DNA of 64,000 nt from Cryptomeria japonica. Lineage: Eukaryota > Streptophyta > Pinopsida > Cupressales > Cupressaceae. Shown piece by piece: positions 58,334 to 64,000 of this stretch. Numbering within the stretch: position 1 is the first letter of the stretch; each line of letters begins with the position of its first letter. The position numbers and the translations under genes are program-made. Below the pieces are notes generated by a model, which saw only the letters and a program-made list of their open reading frames with translations, ran no database searches and was not told the origin of the DNA. The stretch is taken from contig NC_081412.1 in the NCBI RefSeq assembly GCF_030272615.1, positions 23,156,432 through 23,220,431 of the forward strand, given 5' to 3'.

Positions 58334-61300
58334 TGATGAACACAAGTGATCACTGAGAGGGAGGGGGTGAATCAGTGATATCCTCAAACTTTTAATCTAA
58401 ATGTGCATAAACAGAAGATAATGTAAATAGATGAAATGCACACACATACACACAAAAGAGGAACACATAACACAGAGATATACAATGAAAACCCACGATG
58501 GGGAAAAACCTCAGTGAGAAATGTTGCTAGAGTCTACTACTCCAATCTAGCCTCACAAACAAAACTATAACAATGTTTAGGGAACCAACCCAAGGAGCAC
58601 CAATCCCTAAAGTTTATGGGTGCCAACCACTAAAGTTTATGGGCGCCAACCAAAGCAGCACCAACCCCTGGCTTTATGAGCATCTACTCAAAGGAGCATC
58701 TACCCCTTCTCTCGGCATCCACTCAGAGATTTTCAATGACTCAATAAATGAATTGATACAATGAAAAGCCTTGTTACAAAAGAGTTTTGTAACACCTTAC
58801 TATTTTGCTACTAGCTCACTGTGTTATCTACACTTGAGAATGTGACTCTTCCCTGCTCTCAATCTCTATTCACTACACTTTGTCTTCTATCAACCCCTTT
58901 TGCTAACCTTTTGTTTGCTTCTCTTCTTTGGACACTTCTCTCTGGTTGCAACTCGGTCAATCTTCTTTATCTGCCTCTCATAGTGTAAATAACCCACTGT
59001 GTAATTTTCCTTAACTTTACACTCTATCTAGTTGCTGGTCTTTCCACTTCATGGCTACATTCTACTATCACATATTGGTTCAGTCCTCTTTCTCTGCTAT
59101 TCTCTCAGTGACTACCTTGTTTTTTCTGCTTCTCAGCAACTTTCCTTTGCTCTGTTTTGGATCTTTCCTCTCTGTTGCACACTTCACTGTTTGGCTACTG
59201 CTCTTCAACTTTTTCTTTGCCCCTTTCTCTTTTCTATAGCTACTTCTCTTTCTCAATCTACTCTCAAACAATTCCGCAATAGTTTTTCATTATCTGAATG
59301 CACTTAACTCCCTTTTTTATCACCATTCACATGTCTAACTCTATCTCTATTTCAACAAACCAACTACCTCAATCAAATCACATTTATTGCCCTACTCTAT
59401 CAGCTCTGCATCAGAGAATATTTTCCCTCCAAGTCTGTAATTTAAAATTAATTCATTTTGTCTCTCTGAGATATGATCTGTTGTAGCAGATCAGATTTTT
59501 CTTCCTTGGATCGAACATTTGCATTAAATGACTCTTCTATAATTTCCTGAATGTTCTCTATACTGGGTTTCTTTTTTTAGCAAACTCAATATGTCTAATA
59601 GATTTTATAACCTTCCAAATGATCTTCTTGAGTCACACACCAGTCTGCATTCACAAACCTCCTACTTTGATTGGATTGACCATTGCCTCATTTGAATGCA
59701 CAATCCATGTAGTCACCGACTTTGACATATCAACTTTCATATTTGACCACTTGGAAGCCACTTGTCCTCATATTTGACCTGTTCTAATTGGAATTCCAAA
59801 CTACCAAATTGGGAGCATTTATGTAATCCATCTATGCAAGCAAGATTTATTTCCACCCTAAAGAAAACTTATTTGTTCTATACATTCTACATGGTCTGCA
59901 AATTCATCCATGTCATCCAATCACCCATGGTCAATCCATCCACATGGACCCTTCCCCTATTGGCTTGCACTGGAGAAGAGAAAATCTATCATCTTTGTCA
60001 ATTTTTGTTGTTTGAAACATTTTTCCAAGACAAGTAGCACATCTTAGAAAAAATGGAACTCTATCGCTATAGCACAAAGGGTTTGGCAAGGGGAAAAAAT
60101 CATCTTGATGAAGTCCAAAGTCATGTCAAAACAAGGAACCTTCATCGCCAAGATGTGAAGCATGTCACACCAACAAGTCTTTTTTGGTGTAGCACCAAGG
60201 GCAAGCAGGAAGCAGGTTTGATCTTGTCAAAGGGCAAGGTCTTGCCAAAAAGGACTTATGTCACCACACTACCATGGGCCCCACATGAACATATCATTAC
60301 ACAGGTGGACTAATCAACGCAAGCCAACAGGATGACATGGAGAAAAATGGAAAAATCACTTCTCTCTCTTTGTGGGCCTCAATGATTACACTTACTTATC
60401 CACATGGACTGATGAATGTTGATGCGACAGTAAACGTGTCCAATCAGAGCCTTTAATCTTCCTTGTAGGCCCCATTTTGTTACAACTCCAAAAGTCTTCA
60501 AGAGGCATTTAAGTGTCACACCAAAGTTCTAAGTCTTGTCAAAAATACAAACTACGTCGGTAATACAAACTCACAAGTACATCAAAAGTAGACCTTGTCA
60601 CCCAAATAGAAACACTGGTCACATCAAAAAAATAGATATGTCGACAAAGCTACAACTAGCCAGAGAGAAGAAACAATAGTCTTACCGATAGATTCACTCT
60701 TGTCGAAAACCAAACCTTGTTGTTGGGAAGAAACCTCTGTCGCATCAAAAAAGATTGCATATCAGTATAAGATAGATGGCTAGCAAGGGGCAATATCAGT
60801 TCACACCGATAGATAATGTTACGCCGAAATCAAAATGCATCGGCAAGAAAAATATGAAGTTACACTAAATACACCAATGTCGGTCAGACATCTCTCAGTT
60901 ACGCCCATAACCTATTTCGCCAAAAGGTTAACAAGATAATAAGAGGTGAAAAGACTCTTGTTGAAACCCCATGTCACATTGAAACAAGGAAATTTTGCCA
61001 AGACACAAAACCCATCACACCGAAAGAGGATATTTCAATGTAATCCAAAGAGGCAGCCAAAGGGAGAAAGGGTCTTGTCAAAAGGAAAACTCACATAGAA
61101 ATTAAGATACGTTGGCCAAACAATCATCATGTCATACCGAAAAGGAGAAGTTGTCACTATTGCTATAGGAGGTCGATAAGAGATAAAAGGGGTCTTAGCG
61201 ATAGACCATGTCTCATCGACAAGGAATATGTCAATGAGACAAAAATGCGTTCTCACCAAAATACTACAATCTTAGAGATTTTAACCATTTTTCAATCTGC

Positions 61301-61844
61301 AATATGCATAGATCAAATCTGATGGGTGAAACACACTACTCGAAGCAATAATGGAACTTGATGCCAACCCTCCATGACATGAATTCAACCCATCACCTTA
61401 TCTACGTGTTATGCGCATCCTGTCTGTTATGTACTCCTGCAGCTAATACTCCCTATAATTGCATAGCGATAACTTGCATGTTATGTGCATCTCCAACCTG
61501 CTTGTTATGTGCAACCTTTCTCCTGTTGTAGTAGCCTTCCAAATGCACATACTCCATGATTTTCTTCTATATCCCGCTTGTGTGACTAAAACTTCCTATA
61601 ATTGAGTGCAACTAACCCAGTATGATATGCATTTCTACAACTTCCCTTTGTGAATTACCTGCTCTAGGACACTCTGATCTTTAATTGTTGTGACACTCAA
61701 GATGATCCATCTGTACATTCTCTATTAGGTTGATCTTTACTCGAGGACATTTGTCATAGCTGCATCATCTCAACTGTTGACACCAGTGAGAATCTAATGC
61801 CAACAATCTCAACTGTTGAAATCAATGACAATCTAATGCCAACA
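58334..61844 (-). repeat. Long Copia-type LTR, minus strand
   Basis: On the minus strand it starts TGTTGGCATTAGATTGTC, preceded by the polypurine tract CCAAAGGGGGACA (61846-61858). It ends near the block GATTCACCCCCTCCCTCTCAG and GTTCATCA at 58334. Those blocks match the LTR start and end of Copia-1. CACTGAGGTTTTTCCCCATC (near 58500) is the counterpart of the GTGGTTTTTCCC block. At 3.5 kb it is long and may include another insertion. A 39-bp tandem pair lies at 61767-61844. Confidence 0.55.
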
Positions 61845-64000
61845 ATGTCCCCCTTTGGCATTGATCTCAACACTCAAATCTCATTCTCCACCTTTGACAG
61901 TAATGGCAAAGGGTCTGAATACCTATAAAAAATCCATCTGAGATGTGAAAAGGGATGGCCAAACACAAATACCAATTAACAAAACTTCTGATATGCAAAT
62001 AGTAGACTCCCCCTTAGATGTATATGTTGGCATGATTGGCATAACTAATGCAGATGGAGAATGATTATTGAACCGGTAAAAGACTGTTTGTGATGACATT
62101 TTGATGAAGAGATTGAGATTGCATGATGGATGACTTTTATCATTTATTTGTGTTGCCATTGATGGAAACTAATGTTTATTCATGTCTACTAATGTTTAAT
62201 TATGTTGTATTGTGTCATCTAAATCTTTTTGGTCTACCAGAAAGAGCTTACCGATAAAGAATTAAGAAACTGGGAATTAAGACCTTAACCGGTAAACAAG
62301 GAAGTATTTTGATTGTATCTGGCGATTGGTGATGGTTGAGGCTTTGTGGTTTTGAATGTGATTTTTTATCATTGTAACATGTATTTGACCGGAACCGCAT
62401 CATGTTCTGACAATCGTAAGTTATGTTTATAATTTATGTTGAATTTTTGCTAGGGTTTAAGAAGGGTTTAAGGAGCATTAAAGAATTCACTTAACCAGTA
62501 ATGGTTTTTTGTTTCACAGTGATCTACATCAAGTTCACATATTGGTGATGATGTGGCACAACCCAGTGAAGTGTTTGAATTATGTTTTGGCACGATCAAG
62601 ATGGAATTTCTTGGGAATATGCAAAGTGCTTAGCGGAATGTGCTAAGGGTTTGACTTTGTATCAAATCGAGTTGTTGTGATGAGTTACAATAATTCAACA
62701 ATTGATATTGATTTGTAATTAATTGTAATGATCCATATGATGATCTCTAATGTTTTAAATATTTGTAATGATCTATGTTCTAACTCTTAGGATTTTTTTG
62801 CCGACCTAGTTGTACAAGTTATTTATGTCAGTAAAATTGATGTTTGTTGTGTCAGTGATTTTGAGGAGTGTGTGAAGCCAAACTAGAGTCTGAGAAGATT
62901 TGCCAGAGTGTTGCAGACTTAGAGCTTAATTGGATCTGATCAAGCAAGCAGTTAGTGCTATACACGGATCATTCACTTTTGTTCCCTAATAGTTGCAGTA
63001 GATAAAATCCCTTTACCAGGTAGGTCCTTACAGACCTCACATTGTAAATCCCCCAACAAGGTGAGTCAACATCTGAGTTCTAAATCCTCTTGCAAGGTTG
63101 ATCCTAACATATCAAAGCTCCTAACAAGGTTGAGGTAAATCCCTTAACCAGGTGACTCCTAACAGGATCTATTCCTAACAGGGCATCTTTGTAAGCTCTT
63201 AACCGAGCTAGGCTCCTAATAGGGTGCATTCTGAAAGAGTGCAAAATTCTTGTGGGTACCAATTCCCACCATGGTTTTTCCCTATTTGGGTTTCCACATG
63301 AAAATCATGGTGCTCGTGTGATGAATGTTTTTGATGTGATGGTATGCTTTACTTTCAGTTTATGCATGGTTAATGAACACCTAATGTGCATCATTAATAT
63401 ATCAGTTTAGCAGATGTTTATCAGTAGATATCGGTACTGGTAAATGACTCTAGTGTTGGTCTATGTTTCATTTGGTGAATTTTTTATGAGTCTAATCTTT
63501 TCATTTCAACTTGTTATTAATACTGATTCACCCCCCCCCCCTCTTAGTATTAAGCGGATCCTCTAAGATTAATAGTATAACTCTCCTGCATTCAATTGTA
63601 CACCACTCAACCTACATGGTAAAGAATATGTCTCCCCCTCAAACCTTGCATCTCTGCAGGGACCAACTCACTTGTGATAATCTAAACCGCCACACTACTC
63701 CTTAGACTCATGTGTTTTGCCTTTGATGATGCACTTTATGGACTCTTTTCTTACTTCAAGCTAGATGAACAATTATTGCAATATAACCCCTCATAAGTCA
63801 CCATATAGATATCTACAGAAAGGATCATTATTACAATATAAAATTTGTAATTAGATGAACCATTATTACAATATAAAGTCTATAGCTTCTTCTTATACGT
63901 CTTTCTTCTATATTCATTCTCACTGGCCTATCCTCTGAAACTATCACTTGAGATACAAAGTTTTCCCTTTGTGATAATTGTGATTTGGATTGTTGTAGAT
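61845..64000 (-). mobile_element. Internal 3' part of minus-strand Copia-type element, interrupted
   Basis: 61845-62019 and 63580-64000 read as the 3' non-coding end of the element that owns the LTR at 58334-61844. A CTCCCCCTTAG purine tract (minus) and similar GGGGGAG words occur near 62010 and 63630. The pol region would lie to the right, beyond the window. Confidence 0.45.
62025..63574 (+). repeat. Probable solo Copia-type LTR, plus strand
   Basis: Starts TGTTGGCATGATTGGC. It carries the CTTAACC..GGT phrase repeats (63000-63240), CACCATGGTTTTTCCC (63270) and GATTCACCCCCCCCCCCTC (63525), in the same order as Copia-1 LTRs. Its size of about 1550 bp fits. GTATA flanks it (62020-62024 and 63575-63579). 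The right end reads TTAATA rather than ..CA, so that boundary is tentative. No internal domain is attached. Confidence 0.55.

Noticed and set aside
57915-58387. Open frames of 70-142 residues on both strands made of Tyr-Ile-Cys-Val-His-Thr repeats
   Set aside because: They are translations of the TA/CA microsatellite in all phases.
59032-59307. Frame of 91 residues with Leu/Phe-rich composition
   Set aside because: Pyrimidine-rich LTR DNA; overlapping frames on both strands are equally open.

Overview
This is nuclear plant DNA, most probably from a gymnosperm (conifer). The evidence is AT-rich sequence, a class IV chitinase gene with three exons, and dense layers of decayed Copia, Gypsy, LINE and Penelope-like retroelements of the sort that fill conifer genomes. 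The conifer assignment is an inference; no organelle, rRNA, tRNA or bacterial signal was seen. Only one gene looks intact: the minus-strand class IV chitinase at 14045-15090.

Layout. 1-3471: part of a tandem array of a small gag-only LTR retrotransposon, ordered internal / LTR / internal / LTR. 3472-4489: chitinase copy A (minus), a pseudogene cut by that array in its last exon and also carrying a nonsense codon. 3472-11134 and 14045-23453 are two copies of one segmental duplication (chitinase, about 5 kb of non-coding sequence, an RNase H fragment and an unrecognised ORF). Between them (11135-14044) lie a truncated LTR and a Penelope-like GIY-YIG endonuclease fragment. Copy B later received a 5'-truncated LINE (17252-19151).

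23986-31496: a complete but inactive Copia element with perfect 5-bp target duplications, inserted in the unrecognised ORF of copy B. 31750-38700: mostly unclassified AT-rich DNA with probable solo LTRs. 38700-55720: a decayed Gypsy polyprotein (protease, G-patch, RT, RNase H, integrase). Its integrase is split by a second Gypsy-type element (43451-55013), and the right LTR of that element is split in turn by a deleted Copia element (50457-54051): three nested levels. 56200-58333: dinucleotide microsatellites and a perfect hairpin. 58334-64000: a long minus-strand Copia-type LTR with a short piece of its internal region, interrupted by a probable solo LTR (62025-63574).

How it fits together: the window reads as the history of one defence-gene duplication. 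One chitinase copy stayed open and kept its splice sites. The other decayed, and retroelements expanded around both. No prokaryote-like operon or defence system is present. The items most worth a second look are the tandem LTR array inside a chitinase exon, the Penelope-like GIY-YIG fragment, the unrecognised conserved ORF with different lesions in its two copies, and the three-level nest.
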